64,000 nt of DNA from Rhynchopus euleeides (taxonomy: Eukaryota > Euglenozoa > Diplonemea > Diplonemida > Diplonemidae). The position numbers and the translations under genes are program-made. How positions within the stretch are numbered: the stretch's first letter is position 1; every line of letters begins with the position of its first letter. A model generated the notes under the pieces. It was not told where the DNA came from. It ran no database searches and saw nothing but the letters and a program-made list of their open reading frames with translations. Location of the stretch: contig OY723255.1 in assembly GCA_963210315.1 (NCBI GenBank), forward strand, positions 1,612,001-1,676,000, in the 5' to 3' direction. Positions 42,361 through 53,171 of the stretch are shown here, in pieces.

Positions 42361-44585
42361 TGCCCGAGGGACACCGGGCCGAGACATTACATTCCCTGCC
42401 TGAGGGACACCTGGCCGAGACACATTCCTGCCGAGGGGCACTCACTCCCGACCGCGAGACGCAGGATTTTGCCTGAGGGGCACCTCCTCTCCTGACCGAG
42501 ACACAACCCCGCCCAGCACAGTGCCGAGGGGCATTTACGCTTTCGACTGGAATACCGAGCCTGACCCGGGGAGACACAATCGTGCCACAATCGTGAGGGG
42601 CATACTCTCTTGATTGAGAAATACACCTTTTTTGCCCGAGCGACGGCACCTGAAGGCGGAAGGGTGGCCTGTCACACACAGCCTGCCAGATCCAGCTCGA
42701 GCACGGTGACGCGACGTGAGCTTTCCGAGGGCGACAGTTTTCGTGTACCAATGCAACGCCCCCGGACACGCCCCCGAGAAGCCGGCACGTCTGTCGTGCC
42801 CAGCTTATCTGCGCGAATGCCGACTACGCGCACCCCGGCGTCAAGCGGATGCCCGCACACGCCCCAAGCGGGGCATACTCCGTCGAAGCATAGTCTCCCT
42901 GCCGGGGGACACACATTCAAGCCTGCATTATTCACAGGGGTCAGGGGGAGTTCCGGGCGTCTGTGGCCCGGTGTTGAGACGTACGACCTCACAGTTCCAT
43001 GCAGGGAAGGGGAGCTGCTGACTGGACACCTGCGAGGTGCCGTGGGACATACACAGAGATCAGGTATCCAACACAGCCGAGACGCTCTCCCAAGCTGCAC
43101 TGCTCGGGGAGCAAAAGAAGCAGCGACTGAGAGACGCGTCCGCATCGCCTGTGTCAGCGGTGCCGCCGCTGAGGGGGTCCACCGAAACCGCAGCCATGGC
43201 AGCGGGCCGAGATCATTCCACAAGGTTGGGGGGCAGTCGGCCAGTCTTCCCGAGTACCCAGCAGCCTACTCGACAAGCCCGAACAGCGACTGCAGCGTGC
43301 GACAAGCTCCGGTCCGCGGGGACTCACCTCTCTCATTAAGAAGGCGACTCCGAGAATCCTTCTGGCATGCCCACACCTCCAGGGCCTCGAATTTCCTCAC
43401 GCACCGGGAAATACGCCCTCCACACTGAGTCCGGGCGTTACCACTGAATCGACGCCACGTGGGGCCACAGGGCCTCCGTTTGATGCGCTGTCTACGAGGC
43501 GGGCGATGGGGCAGGTACAGTGGGGATCAGCCCAGTGGGAAGGGGGCCGCAGGAACGTGTTGTCCACCGCTCGAGCGGAGTTCAGGAGACGACAGTGCGC
43601 GCGATCGCCCTCTTTCACCCAGAAGGGCCGGCACCTCTCACACCTACCCCTGGGCACTCCATGCAGCGTCTCCAGTGCGCCATGAAGAGGCGCGTTGGGC
43701 TTCACCCCGCAACTCGCTCGCAGCCAGCGAAGACCGGAGAGGACACAGAGAGCCACAGAGCGATCGAGATCACGCCGGAAAGCACCGGGTGTTGGCCGGG
43801 CTCCCGAAGGGCGAGAGTTTAAGACGGCCGGACAGTAGACTGCTGCGGAGGAGCTGGGAGGCGAGTTTCAGACTGTGATTTCTCGATCCGCTGAGCCCTG
43901 TCCCCAGGCGAGAGCTGCCGGGTCATGGTGGCTGAATATGCACGAGCGTCGCGGTGGTGGTGCTGGGAGCGCACCAGAGGACTGTCACGCTGAGGGGCTG
44001 GGCATGGCCACTGACTACCTGGATACGGCCGTCTCAGTGCATCGCCCGGGGTGCAAAACGACATCGAGGATGTCAGGAAGAAGGGTCATGTGGGCACACA
44101 CCAATATGTCGGAGACGTGAAGAAGCCTCGAGGGGAAGGGTTCCCCAGGGGATGGAGGATCCCGAAGAGGTACAGGGTGAGGATTCAAATACCCGGAGTG
44201 GGAAACGCACCAGACGTCGGGGGTCAGCCAAGAGCGGGTGGTTGCAGCACAGGCGGGGCTGTGTGCAACCTTTGCCCCCTTAGTTTCGCCGGGTTGAGAC
44301 GCATCAACTCTCTCGCCGGGTGCGGCAACTGGAGAGACAGGCATGTTGTCGATAGGGCACACCAAGAATCACGAGGCTGACCACACGACGGCGGCACACG
44401 GCCGAGGCAGGCGGATCCCCTCAGCGAGTGAGGTTCGATCGTTTTCCGTACAAGGTGCTCGTGACAACGTAGAAAGCGGTACATTACCATCGGAGGGATG
44501 CATACGATGGGCGACGGAGCCTGATCACTTCAATAGTAGACCGTTCGCGCGGCGTCCCTAAGTCCTTGGGTCCTAAGGGTCCTGG
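42361..44585. other. GC-rich non-repetitive interior, no gene called
   Basis: Degenerate GCCCGAGGG words continue to about 42640. After that the sequence is rich in CpG, with overlapping frames on both strands and no recognisable domain. It lies inside the block bounded by the 243-bp repeats. Confidence 0.45.
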
Positions 44586-44643
44586 GTGGAAGCGTCCAAT
44601 GCAACACTCACAGCATAGAGGCCAAGTGTTTCTCGTAGTATTT

Positions 44644-44886
44644 TGCACATAACACACCTGTGTGGTACGGGAAATGCTACGAGGAACGCGATGGACTCGG
44701 GACTGCTGCTGGCCTCTCTTGCTATGGTTTACTTATGTTTCGTGCTCCACCTGCTCCACCTCATTCTGCACTTCAGATGATCCACTTCACGTGGGTTACG
44801 GGGTTTGGGACAACGATGATATGTTGTGTCCGACGACAAGGTAAGGTAAGCTCATCGAGGTACACCAAACCGGAGTTGTCAAATCA
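44644..44886 (+). repeat. 243-bp direct repeat, right copy
   Basis: Identical to 40245-40487. Together with ~60 bp to its right it is itself bracketed by a 59-bp direct repeat (44586-44643 and 44947-45005, starting GTGGAAGCGTCCAATGCAAC). Confidence 0.8.
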
Positions 44887-45005
44887 AAAAAAAAATATGG
44901 GGGGGGGGGGGGGTTCAAAGTGCAAGAGGTGGAGCCCGTTCAACAGGTGGAAGCGTCCAATGCAACACTCACAGCATAGAGGCCAAGTGTTTCTCGTAGT
45001 ATTTT

Positions 45006-46370
45006 TTGACTTTTGGAGCGCTCTTGATTCAAAAAAAATAAACAGCAAATCATATTTTTCAGACCGAACACCCCTGCCCCCCCACTCCCCCCACCCCCCC
45101 TCCCCCAATGCATCGGGAGTGCACGGTAACCTGCACATCGGTGAAGGGAGGGCGACTTCTGATTTCCATTTCTTCTACCTTCATTACCCCACCCCCCACC
45201 CCCACCCCCCACCCCCGATGCATCGGGAGACTTGTCGTACCTTCCATTTCGACAATGCGCACCCCCCCCCAATGCATGCATGGCCTTGACACTTTCTGGT
45301 TATCCTCATTTCTTCAGTTTCCAGAACCTCCGCCCAGGTATTGTCGCTTTTTCTACCGAGGCAGGTTCAACAACAGTGTAGGCCTTGTTCTTCGAGGGTG
45401 TGTGTGTGTGTGTGTGTGTGGTGACCACGTTTTGTGTGGGGAGATCCTGCGCGGATCATAGCCCACCCCCGCCCACTTCTACGTCACAGCGGAGGCCCCA
45501 CTCGGGTTAGAGTGTGGGGCCAACTCAGTGCCACTCCGGGGAGGAGGGCGTGCAGCATAGCCGGCGTGGGGGTGTGTGTGTGTGTGTTCGGGGTATGCGG
45601 GCACTTCAGTGCCCTCAAGGAAATAGGCGTCCTTGCCCCTGCTCCAATATGCACAGCTGGAATGGAGTGTCGCCGCACACATCACCGGTGTAGGCGTGTC
45701 TCTGCCACACACGGAGGGGATGTGTGGGAGGACCATGGCTTCCGGGTGGTTCAGAGCTCTAGCGCAGCTGGGGCGATGACGGACCCCGGCAAGCAAAGCG
45801 GCGTGCGCTTCCCTATGGGCTTGAAGGGCTGGTTTCTGGCTTGCCCCTAGGTGCCACCGACGCTTTCCAAAAGGAATCATGTGAGTGTGAGTGAGTGAGT
45901 GTGTTGATGTTTTCCAGGCTGTCTTAGCCTCCGCTCCAAAAAGAAGTGAAAAAAAAAAAGAAACGAAACGGAAAAATAAAATAAAACATATTTGCTGTCA
46001 TAGTGCTGTTGCCGGCACATTCCCCTTCTTGGGGGCCTTCGCTGCTGTGGTGCGTTTTATTTTGTTAGGCGCGTCTCCTCCTATTTATGGGTGAACAGCC
46101 GAGACACTTGCGGAATCGCGAATAAGAAGATCCCCCGCCCACCCCCGATTTGGGGGCCCTTCGCTATTGGAAAAAAAATAAGCCAGAAGCCCGGTGACTT
46201 TCACAAATAAATGGAGGAGGAACCGCGCCAGCAAGAAAAAGACGCGCCAGGGGTTTCTTTTGTCACCGCAGCGAAGTCCTTGTTGTTTATCTTGTATTTA
46301 CCGGTGGTTTTTTCTTGCTGAGGTGTGAGGACGAACTGCGGCTATACTGCCTGAGAACAACGCCTTACCC
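45006..46370. other. No gene seen
   Basis: C-rich stretches with CGATGCATCGGGAG-like words (45100-45260), a (TG)n run at 45397-45420, and one half of the R7 pair (about 46230-46305, TTTGTCACCGCAGCGAAG). Confidence 0.5.
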
Positions 46371-46458
46371 ACTACCCCTGACCCGATCCCGGAAAGAGAA
46401 GCACACGAGTGGGCCAACGCTACAACGACGTAGTGCACGACGTGGGGGATCGGGTACG
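46371..46458 (+). repeat. 88-bp foldable module, copy 2
   Basis: Near-identical to 27681-27768 between ACCCGATCCCGGAAAGAGAA and GATCGGGTACG. It differs mainly at CGACGTGGGGG against CGAGGCGAGGG, and the outer pairing is kept. Confidence 0.6.
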
Positions 46459-47044
46459 CCTTCTGGAAATATAGTGTACGTCACGGTCTGGTCGTCTTGT
46501 ACGTCAGGCTAGAGGTAGTCGATACCCAAAAAAAAAAGACGCACCGGGTTTTTTGTCACCGCAGCGAAGACCTCGTTGTTTATCTTGTATTTCTTCACTC
46601 GCCCGTATTATACGCTGCAGCCAGGAATCGCCATTCGACGATTTCGCCGCAAAGCAGGTCCATCCCACTGCATACAGCACGCATCATGGTTTCTAGGGAT
46701 CGGGGCGACCGGATTTGCGCTATGCAAAACGGGTCAGCTTCGGGCAGGTTTGTGGGCACTCCTCTTCTCAAGGGTCGGCCCTGCCGCCTGACTCTTCTTG
46801 ACAATCGGAGACAAATCCCTCAGAAAATGCCGAGGTGGGAGCATAACAGGGCGAGGACAATGCGGGGTGAGGTAAGGTGGTGTGTGCGCTGCCTCACAGA
46901 AAGCCTGGTTGCAAAGTGACACAGTCTTGACACGGCACGGATAAACGCGGATAACAAAGATTCCCCTCCCCACCCACCCACCCACCCACCCACACCAGCA
47001 CCGAGTAACCTGCGTGCTGCTGCACTCCACTGCCACACCCACAC
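46459..47044. other. Upstream region of the first receptor gene
   Basis: Second R7 copy (about 46535-46590). A run of CCCACCCAC blocks at 46974-46994 precedes CACACCTTCACAG, the acceptor-like site for the gene below. Confidence 0.5.
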
Positions 47045-47052
47045 CTTCACAG
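47045..47052 (+). promoter_or_regulatory. Acceptor-like site before receptor gene 1
   Basis: TTCACAG ends at 47052 and is followed by GGC and, 15 bases on, by ATG 47068. A similar CCACAG|GGCATCATG precedes receptor gene 2. Either trans-splicing of a leader or a 5'-UTR intron would use it. If so, the in-frame ATG at 47014 lies outside the mRNA. Confidence 0.4.
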
Positions 47053-47067
47053 GGCGACGCTGCGGCA

Positions 47068-49962
47068 ATGCCAGGCCCACCCCTGCGCGTCGTCATTGCA
47101 GGGCTGGTGATTCTTCTCTCAGGTGGCGCGGTGCTGCTGGTCCTCTTGTCTGCCAGAGTAGCATTGGACAGTGCTGATGACATGTCACAGGGCCTCGTGG
47201 ACCGTATCGCACAGCAGGCGTCGGACAGCCTGGTGTCCGTATTGCAGCAACGCGTGGTTGTGCTGAAGCAGCTGCACTCTGCGCAACGAGACAGCCTTTC
47301 CGCCATCGAGCGTTGGGATGCAAGCCGCTTGCGCGACACCGTCTTCTACCAGGATGTGATACTGCGGTGGTTGCGTGTCGGCAGCGCTCTTGTCAGCAAC
47401 GAGTATGGGCATGTCGTATCGACAACTGCCCGCCAGGGCCTCCCACACCTCACAGGCATGGCGCCCACGAGGGACCAGGTCAACTGGGAGACACCGACGT
47501 GGTTCATCCCATGCAGATACCAGGCGAACTGCACGTTGCATCGGACCCTCCGTGGCAAGGGCTACTGTGTGGACCAGCTCAACCCCTGGGACGGGGCTGA
47601 GGAGCCGTTCTGGGCACGCGGAGAGGGCGCGGTGGTGCCGGGTGCCTATGCTGTGTATCCGCATCAGAAGCCGCCGCACTCCACCTGGGCTGTGGCGCAG
47701 AACCCTGCCTCTGCGGAGCGGTCTTACTGCAGGCCGGACGCGCAGGGGGCGAAGCCCCCGTGCTTCGGCCAGCCTGCGTGCCCAGAGTTTAACTACACCC
47801 TCTATACCTACACGCCACCCATCATCAACCGGGATGACTTCAAATATCTGCGGAGCGTCACCTCGTTCGACCCCCGGCAGGAGCCGTGGTATATTGGGGC
47901 ACGCAGCCTGCCACCTGCCACAGAGTTTCTGGCTGGTGTGAAGGCCTGCGAGGAGCAGCAGTCGCTGTGCCTCATGTTGTCCCAGCCGGTCCACGCACAG
48001 GTCCCTGCCGTCGGTGCAGTCGTCACGGCGAAGGGCAAGGGAGGCAACGTGACGGGCGTGGTGCAGGGCTACCAGCACACAGTGACGGAGATGCACACCC
48101 CTGTGCTCGCGGTGCCGATGCGATTGTCAACAGCGACCTCCAGGCATGTCATGTCGCTGGCCTGCACGGATGCGGCAAGCTGTGCCGCTGCCGGGGTGTC
48201 GGGCGCAGGTGCGCAGGTCCTGGTGCCGAAGTTCGTCGGCGTGGTTGCCGTGGAAATCCCCCTCGACACGATATCCGCCGGCGCGCTCCTCGGTGCAGGC
48301 TCAGGCCCAGGCGCTGGCATATTTGCCGCCGACTTCACCGACGAGGCGATGCTCCTGACGTCGAGCATGCCATGCGCCGCCGCAAAGGCAAACATGTCGT
48401 GCACCTCACGCCAGACCCCAGATGGACCCCGCCAGGTCAGCGCATTCGACCCCCACGCCGGAGACATCGTCACAGGCGTGACACACGCCCTGTTCCACCC
48501 CACACGCGACCCAGCCACGGGGCGGTGGACCTCTGCTGCGCACCGCGCGCTGCCACAGGAGCTCAGCGCCACCCTCGAGATCGGCGGGGCTGACTACTGG
48601 GTGCGTCTACGGCGTCTCCAACTCGACGGCGCGCACACCATGCCTGGCGGCTGGTGGGTGTGCGTGGTGGTGCCGCAGGACGACAGCCTGCAGCGCATCC
48701 GCCGCCACACCACGCTGTCCCTCGCCGTCACCCTGGGCCTGTCGGCAGCCCTGCTGGCGCTCCTGCTGGCGCTCGCCACCGCCTTCCTGCACCGCCCTCT
48801 GTCGCGCCTGGCTGCAGACCTGCAGTGCGCAGCCGCCCTGCATCTGGAGGCCATCCCCCACCAGCAGGGCGGTGCTGCCCTGCGCGACATCCGCGCCGCG
48901 CAGGACGCCCTCGGCACACTTGTGGCGAGCCTCCGCGCCCCCCGCCAATCCCTCCCACCGCAGGCACCCCTGCCCGGCACCCCAGACGATGCGTCGCAGA
49001 ACCCGCTGTGCCCCTTCAGGCTGCAGCAGGCGCGAATGACTTGCCCCCCGCCGCCAAGCCTGCACAAGCGCATCGTCACCGCCGTTGCCGCAAATATCAG
49101 CGGGTTCGCCAGCGCCACAGCCATGGTTGACCCGCAGACCCTCAGCGAGCTGCACGGCGTGCTGCTGGCGGACATCCTGCAGACCGCACCTGGGGCTGCG
49201 GCTGAGTCATTCGGCGACAGGGTGGTGTTGGGGTTCAACGCGCTGGCGCCTTGTGCGGAGGATGCACCCTTCAGTGCTGCCCGAGGCATAGCCGGCATGC
49301 GCTTCCTCGAGTGCTCATTGCACGTCGGGGTGGCGCGTGGCGAGGCACTGTGTGGCATCCTGGGTGATGCACGGCTGAAGAGGTCTGCCGCCATCGGGCC
49401 GTGCTACCGCGCATCGCTTGTTCTGATGGAGCTCAACAAACACTACGCGCCGCACCCGAAGGGGGGGCATGTGCTTATTGATGGCAGCAGCCGCAGCAGC
49501 GCGCTGACCTTCGACTATGAGATGTCGTTCGTCGATGCGGTGCAGCTGCCCAGAGCCGGCCAAGAGCGGACACTGCTGTGGCATCTGGTCAGGCGTCGCC
49601 CCGTGGGGGCTGGCATCGAATGGAGGTGTGCTGGTGATGGCAGCGACGCCTCTGCCCGGAACAGGGAGTGGCTGGATTACCTCGCAGGAGGTGCGTCAGG
49701 GGGTTACACAGACACCCGCATCCTGCAGCTCCTTGCCGGGGGCGTGGATGGGAAGGCCTATGTTGGCGCCGATCCGGGGTTTCTTGCCCTCTGGTTAGGA
49801 GCGCAGAGTATCGAGGGCATGGGGCCTTGGTGCGGTCAGGTGGGGAAGGGGGGAGGGGGAGCTCACCCGTTCTGTGCCGCTTCTGGGCCAGTTCGCATTC
49901 GGGGGTGTTTCCGGCAAGCATCGTTCTTTTTATTTTTACTAGTTACGAGCGACGAAGCGTAG
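47068..49962 (+). CDS. Membrane sensor with Cache-like domain and degenerate cyclase domain
   Basis: 964 residues from ATG 47068. The frame is open up to 47014, but an acceptor-like CAG lies between. A membrane helix covers residues 7-29. The extracellular region 30-545 contains cysteines and SFDPRQEPWYIGARS (about 265-280), a Cache-domain hallmark, and ends with WWVCVVVPQDD before the second helix (549-573). HRPLSRLAADL starts a HAMP-like linker. Residues about 665-850 follow the class III nucleotidyl-cyclase order. VAANISGF sits where F.DI.GF is expected (metal Asp replaced by Asn), ESFGDRVVLGF keeps the second Asp, then come LHVGVARGEALCGILGDA and SAAIGPCYRASLVLMEL. One catalytic Asp is missing, so it may not make cyclic nucleotides. 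The last ~40 codons run into repeat R2 and are doubtful. Same strand as two relatives downstream. Confidence 0.75.
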   Translation: MPGPPLRVVIAGLVILLSGGAVLLVLLSARVALDSADDMSQGLVDRIAQQASDSLVSVLQQRVVVLKQLHSAQRDSLSAIERWDASRLRDTVFYQDVILRWLRVGSALVSNEYGHVVSTTARQGLPHLTGMAPTRDQVNWETPTWFIPCRYQANCTLHRTLRGKGYCVDQLNPWDGAEEPFWARGEGAVVPGAYAVYPHQKPPHSTWAVAQNPASAERSYCRPDAQGAKPPCFGQPACPEFNYTLYTYTPPIINRDDFKYLRSVTSFDPRQEPWYIGARSLPPATEFLAGVKACEEQQSLCLMLSQPVHAQVPAVGAVVTAKGKGGNVTGVVQGYQHTVTEMHTPVLAVPMRLSTATSRHVMSLACTDAASCAAAGVSGAGAQVLVPKFVGVVAVEIPLDTISAGALLGAGSGPGAGIFAADFTDEAMLLTSSMPCAAAKANMSCTSRQTPDGPRQVSAFDPHAGDIVTGVTHALFHPTRDPATGRWTSAAHRALPQELSATLEIGGADYWVRLRRLQLDGAHTMPGGWWVCVVVPQDDSLQRIRRHTTLSLAVTLGLSAALLALLLALATAFLHRPLSRLAADLQCAAALHLEAIPHQQGGAALRDIRAAQDALGTLVASLRAPRQSLPPQAPLPGTPDDASQNPLCPFRLQQARMTCPPPPSLHKRIVTAVAANISGFASATAMVDPQTLSELHGVLLADILQTAPGAAAESFGDRVVLGFNALAPCAEDAPFSAARGIAGMRFLECSLHVGVARGEALCGILGDARLKRSAAIGPCYRASLVLMELNKHYAPHPKGGHVLIDGSSRSSALTFDYEMSFVDAVQLPRAGQERTLLWHLVRRRPVGAGIEWRCAGDGSDASARNREWLDYLAGGASGGYTDTRILQLLAGGVDGKAYVGADPGFLALWLGAQSIEGMGPWCGQVGKGGGGAHPFCAASGPVRIRGCFRQASFFLFLLVTSDEA

Positions 49963-50078
49963 CGAAGTCGCGAAGTAACGAAGGAAATCGTACGACTGAA
50001 GCTTTTGGATTAGCACCTTCATGCCACTTCACAGGGCCTCACAGCCTTGAGACAGCAAGTGTGCGCTCAACAAAAATC
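49936..50078 (+). repeat. Dispersed repeat R2, copy 2, overlapping the gene end
   Basis: GAGCGACGAAGCGTAGCGAA to CAAGTGTGCGCTCAAC. The reading frame of receptor gene 1 ends inside it, so the native C-terminus may have been replaced by the repeat. Confidence 0.75.
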
Positions 50079-50164
50079 ATTCCAGAACTGTTCCCCGCAC
50101 AGTTGCTGGACAAGGTGTCTACAATGAAGCGAAAGGAGTACGATTTCAGAGAAGGGGCTCAGAG

Positions 50165-50305
50165 GTTCGGCAACCCCTCCCCTTAGGGCTATGATAGGAA
50201 GGGGTGACGTTTCCGTTTTCCATATTCCGATTTTTCGAAGAAATGAGATGCGCTTCCTTCCCATCATAGCCTTAGGAAAGAGGTTTGGCGACCCTCTCTC
50301 TCCCC
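50165..50305. mobile_element. Small inverted-repeat element
   Basis: CCTTAGGGCTATGATAGGAA on the left is mirrored by TTCCCATCATAGCCTTAGG on the right, with CTTTCTTCG-type A/T-rich sequence between. Probably a MITE. The boundaries are uncertain. Confidence 0.5.
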
Positions 50306-50827
50306 CTTCCAGGTCGCACTGATGATCCCCAAAATCATGTGCATTGAGTTGTGTGTGTTTGTGTTTGTGTGCGTGTTGTGCTGATCATTATATTGCCTGT
50401 TGTTGGTCCTGTGGCTTTTGTGTGTCTGCGCGTGTGGCGTGTGCTTATCGCATCAGAAAATGCAGCAGTACCATTTTGTTTTGCAACCAACACAGTCCCT
50501 GCAAGGGATAGGTGTTGAGGGAAATGCTTCCCACCGTTTGCCATACGATCAACTCCTCCCTCTCTCTTTCTTCTCGTGCTCCACCACTTTCTGTACTTCA
50601 GACAGGTAAGACACAGCCGAAGGGCTCACAACAATAGGCCGATATACTTTTTTAAAAAAAGAGACATGGAAGTGACGGAAAGAATAATCGGTAGCCCTTC
50701 GACGCTTACTGTCAACAAAGTATGGAGGGTGGTGGAAGCGGTCAACAAAACAACAGGGGTTTCTCTTTTCTCTTTTTCATGTCTCCCAGCAACGAGTGAG
50801 TGAAGCAAACGGAAAGGACAGTATTTT

Positions 50828-51030
50828 TGTTAGTTCGGCGTAGCCAACTGGGGAAACTTTCTGTGCCTTTAGCTGGATCGTGCGTCCCCACTCACACCAC
50901 TTCATCAGACCGGGGAGTGGTGTACACACAGAGTGGGGTCTGCGTTCCAACAAAACAACTTTCGGCAGTAATTGGTTTGTTGTCTCGTTTTGCTGTCACT
51001 TTACGATCCAGCGGGGGCACAGATAGTTTT
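50828..51030 (+). repeat. Dispersed repeat R1, copy 4
   Basis: As 3021-3230, most similar to copy 3 (both have CAGTAATTGG and CACTTTACGATCC). Confidence 0.85.
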
Positions 51031-52419
51031 GTTGCCGTCTTTTGAATGTGATCCACAGGCTCCGGATGATTCTCGTTTCCTATCTATCGGTGTGGGGGTG
51101 CGAACAATCAACGAAGGGCATTGCACGACTGAAGCTTCAGGGTCATCGCCTTCATGCTATTTTGCAGGGCCTTCACACCATCACCAATAAAGACCGGCGA
51201 TCCTCGAACAGGCACCTCTGTACGCCACCGGATTTGTTCGCGGAGGGCGGTGCTGATGTTTCCGGTGGTCAAATGCAATTCCATCACTCTGTCCTTCATG
51301 GTACGTACCGAAAACGCGCAAAAAAAAAGGCAAAAAAATGAGGGTGCATGACTTCGTTTAGAATGTGCAACTTGAGGAAACTTGCACGCCTGTCGCTTCA
51401 GGGTAGAAACACCATATCCAGCAGCCGCCGAATACACGACACTGGACTCCTTTGCGTTGAGATCACACTTGCTGTCTCGGTGTTGGGCCGATGAACAGTC
51501 GCGCAGTGATCAGCACCCACCCCGCCCCTGCCCCTGCTGTGACCCCTGGCGCCAATGTTAGTTGGGCGACTGTGGGCTGATCCGGCCTTGGGGATTTTAC
51601 AGAAAATCGCAAAGAAGCGGCACCGGGCCACCAAAAAGTCGCAAAAAATCGCAAAAAATCGCAGCGATTTTTTTGCGAATTTAAAAGCAGCCTCAGTACG
51701 AAAGGACGCGCGCAGGCACCGGGCCCCAAAAAATACGCGTACTCGACGTCCTTGTGTCTGTGAATGTTTGATGATCTGGACAAACAAAATAGGGGAACGA
51801 AAAAGGAATGTTTTGTTGACCGCTTCCACCACTCCTCTGCACAAATCTCACGACCGTGTGTTGTGTGTTTGTGTTGTCTGAAGTACAGAAGGTGTGGTGG
51901 AGCACGAAGAAATGGAAACCATGACAGAGGTAATGACGCCAGTCCTTCTCGTATCGTATTTCCTCCAATACACGGCTGCGCTGTGTTTTGGATGGTATAA
52001 AAAAAATGCGATTTTTTGCGAATCGGATTGAGATCGTGATTTTTTTGTTGTGAGGCGTTTTTTTGTTAGGCGGTAGCAGGGTGTTCGCTATCTCCCACCT
52101 TCCTAAAATTGCCTCCTCAATTTTTTTCGCGCGCGCGAAATCATGCAATATCTGCCCCTCGAACAAATTGCCTCAAGGGTCCAGACCAGGGTACTGTATA
52201 TGTTTGGCGCAATGGGCCCATTTCGCTGTTCGCGGCTCGCAAAATGGAGGTTTTACTGAGTACTTCGGGAGTTGGCCTTTGACAAAACTGATGTGAACAT
52301 GTGTATGAGCCTGACTTGAACCCAAAACAGGATCACGGACCGTCGACGATACCCGTTCTCGGGAAGGAAGGGCACGGTCACATGCGCTCGTCAGTTCCCG
52401 TTGGACAGACTTCACAGGT
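51031..52419. other. No gene seen; R2 and R4 fragments
   Basis: A partial R2 copy (51105-51195), an AATCGCAAAAA word array with GCAGCGATTTTTTTGC at its centre (51598-51680), and a block shared with 54561-54600 (GCAGCCTCAGTACGA). A block at 51805-51915 is the inverse of parts of 50573-50770. Confidence 0.5.
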
Positions 52420-52482
52420 CACAGGGGGGTCTGGGGGGCGGAGCCCCCCAGCCGCCGGAGGCCACGGTAGTGAACATTTGTC
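52420..52482 (+). repeat. HP hairpin repeat, copy 8
   Basis: ACAGGGGGGTCTGGGGGGCG, GAGCCCCCCAG and GCCGCCGGAGGCCACGGTAG in order. Confidence 0.85.
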
Positions 52483-52829
52483 AGCCTCGTCCCCGAGTCT
52501 GCTTCATAGTCGAACACCACATGCAGACAATGTGCACCTTGAGACAGCATGCTCAAGAGGTGCATCGGCCTGGCGCCTGTGGCAGGCCACTATGCTCTTG
52601 GCTTCGGCCTCCTCTGGCCTTGACCATGCTGATGCCGACAATAGCTCCGACGGTCCCCAGCACGTTCAGATCTCGCTTCTTTGGGTTACTTCCGAGGGTA
52701 GGCACTTCCACACAGGCGACGCCGCAGCTGCCTTGCGCTCCAAGAGCACAACCAGCTGTTTTTTCGTGACTCCACAGGTGACCTTTGCATCGCCAGCCGC
52801 TCTTTTTCTCCGTGACTTCACAGTCGGGC

Positions 52830-53171
52830 TGCGGGTACGAGTCACTCCTCGCCGCCCCTGGCCTGCAGGGCTGCTCCAGGTCCTATCTGCGGGCGGCGCG
52901 ACGGGTCGGGGGCGGGCCCACCGTGCGGGTTGGGGTGAACAGCGGACCGGTCGCCTCAGGAAAACGCTCTCACAAGCGTGTCAACTACTTCGGGCACACC
53001 GTGGGTGTGGGCCACCTGGGTGCGGTGGCCCTCCGCACCGACCTGTGGGACCAGGTATCGCGGACCTGCCTCCCTGCAGTGTCGGCCCCCCGAGGAGATG
53101 GCGCTGAAGGGGGTGAAGCAGATGGTGCTGATGACCTGCATCTGGCACAAAATAATCCTACTCGACAGTGA
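52830..53171 (+). pseudogene. Remnant of a class III cyclase domain
   Basis: Codons in one frame give RAARRVGGGPTVRVGVNSGP, VASGKRSHKRVNYFGHTV and LRTDLWDQVSRTCLP. After about 53085 the reading continues in another frame with PPEEMALKGVKQMVLMTCIW. This matches the second half of a class III nucleotidyl-cyclase domain (R-GVNSGPV-G...YFG-TV...ALKGV). The first half, with both metal-binding Asp positions, is not recognisable upstream. A frameshift and lost start make it a pseudogene. It lies between the two intact receptor genes, on the same strand. Confidence 0.6.

Noticed and set aside
47014..47067. Earlier in-frame ATG of receptor gene 1
   Set aside because: An acceptor-like TTCACAG lies between it and ATG 47068, and the extra residues are unlike a membrane protein N-terminus.
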